Shown here piece after piece: positions 7,624-8,220 of a DNA stretch of 8,220 bases (its first letter is position 1; each line of letters opens with the position of its first letter). The position numbers were made by a program, and so were the translations under genes. Below the pieces are notes generated by a model. The model saw nothing but the letters and a program-made list of their open reading frames with translations, was not told where the DNA came from and made no database searches. The stretch is from Filomicrobium sp. (GTDB lineage Bacteria; Pseudomonadota; Alphaproteobacteria; Rhizobiales; Hyphomicrobiaceae), in the NCBI GenBank assembly GCA_030607105.1, contig JAUWFF010000031.1:1-8220 (forward strand), read 5' to 3'.

Positions 7624-8220
7624 ATGGCTCAAGACGATAAACGTAAAAATCAATCGGAAGATGAGGTTGCCGCAACGGGCGTGGACGGTCCGAGGCCGCC
7701 GAGCCTGTCCGCGCGTCTGGCGGCCGCCTCCAAGGACCCCAGTCCGAAATCCAAATCCGATTCAATAAAGAAGACTTCAAAAGCCACCGGATTGCCAAAA
7801 GCAAAAAGCGTCGGCGCTGCTAAGAAGGATGGCACCAAACCGAAGAAAACCAGCAAGAAGGGTGTTCTTCCGCCAGCATTGCCAACTTCCAAGGCCCCTG
7901 ATCAGACAACGTCCGCGATCGCCAAGGGAACGCTGCCGCCTCCCATCCCCGCGACGAGTGTAAAGGACAAGTTCCACGAGAACTCCAGGGGCCAATCCCT
8001 GTCACCGCCGCCACCACTACCACCAGCCCTAGCCAAGACAAAATCCACCGGCGGCACGAAATCGGAGACTGCATCCCGAAAATTCGAAACGGTTCCACCG
8101 CCAAGAGACAATCTGGCGCGAAAGGAAGACCACCTGGTATTGCCGGACCTGGCCGAGGAACCCATCCCGGGAACGGTCGAAACATACAAATTCGAACCCG
8201 CGGCCAAAATTCCAGCGGAA
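7624..8220 (+). CDS. Lys/Pro-rich, probably disordered protein of unknown function, 3' end outside the window
   Basis: Open from ATG 7624 to the window edge, 199 codons without a stop, beginning MAQDDKRKNQSEDEVAATG. I do not recognise a family. The visible part is low in complexity: 29 Pro and 28 Lys, with many Ala, Ser and Thr, and no Cys or Trp. It includes Lys-rich patches (SKSDSIKKTSK, KPKKTSKKG, about residues 43-81) and Pro runs (LPPPIP, SPPPPLPP, about 104-155). No signal peptide or membrane helix is visible, so this is likely a cytoplasmic disordered N-terminus of a longer protein. Alphaproteobacterial proteins with such N-termini include Mic60/mitofilin-like and SPOR-type envelope proteins, in which a membrane helix follows; this is only a suggestion. 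The ATG is the first start after an in-frame TAG at 7594. Upstream GGACGGGTGG is a weak ribosome binding site. The run of a single Lys/Pro-rich composition over almost 200 codons without a stop argues for a real gene. Confidence 0.7.
   Translation, partial: MAQDDKRKNQSEDEVAATGVDGPRPPSLSARLAAASKDPSPKSKSDSIKKTSKATGLPKAKSVGAAKKDGTKPKKTSKKGVLPPALPTSKAPDQTTSAIAKGTLPPPIPATSVKDKFHENSRGQSLSPPPPLPPALAKTKSTGGTKSETASRKFETVPPPRDNLARKEDHLVLPDLAEEPIPGTVETYKFEPAAKIPAE

Noticed and set aside
7478..8207. Minus-strand open frames overlapping the plus-strand gene at the right edge
   Set aside because: Their sequences (Gly/Trp/Arg-rich or Phe-rich) are the antisense of a Pro/Lys-rich reading frame, and none has a ribosome site or known motif.

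Overview
The window reads as chromosomal DNA of an alphaproteobacterium. RecA and the thioredoxin-reductase-like ferredoxin reductase have alphaproteobacterial-style sequences. The recA promoter carries a direct repeat GTTC-N7-GTTC, the LexA box typical of that class. The DNA is moderately GC-rich by eye. The order is not resolved; Hyphomicrobiales or Rhodospirillales are guesses.

All recognised genes except the last lie on the minus strand, so in transcription order one reads from right to left. They are an Hpt phosphotransfer protein (7305-6928), a [2Fe-2S] ferredoxin (6696-6376), a ferredoxin/flavodoxin-NADP+ reductase (6229-5180), recA (4784-3633) with an SOS-type promoter, and alaS (3325-638). 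After a possible alaS terminator comes a broken, unrecognised membrane-protein gene that runs off the left edge (about 437-1). On the plus strand, a Lys/Pro-rich disordered protein starts at 7624, divergently from the Hpt gene, and runs off the right edge.

The functional links are modest. The ferredoxin and the reductase form a plausible NADPH-to-ferredoxin electron transfer pair. recA next to alaS is a common proteobacterial arrangement, here without recX between them. The Hpt protein is a phosphorelay intermediate whose partners are not in view.

Coding density is low for a bacterium (about three quarters). Gaps of 150-400 bases separate most genes, and one gene is decayed, which suggests a genome that tolerates or is undergoing degradation. 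I see no mobile element, CRISPR array, RNA gene or obvious new multi-gene system. The items most worth a second look are the pseudogene, the layered inverted and direct repeats at the recA promoter, the basic end of RecA, and the truncated disordered protein.
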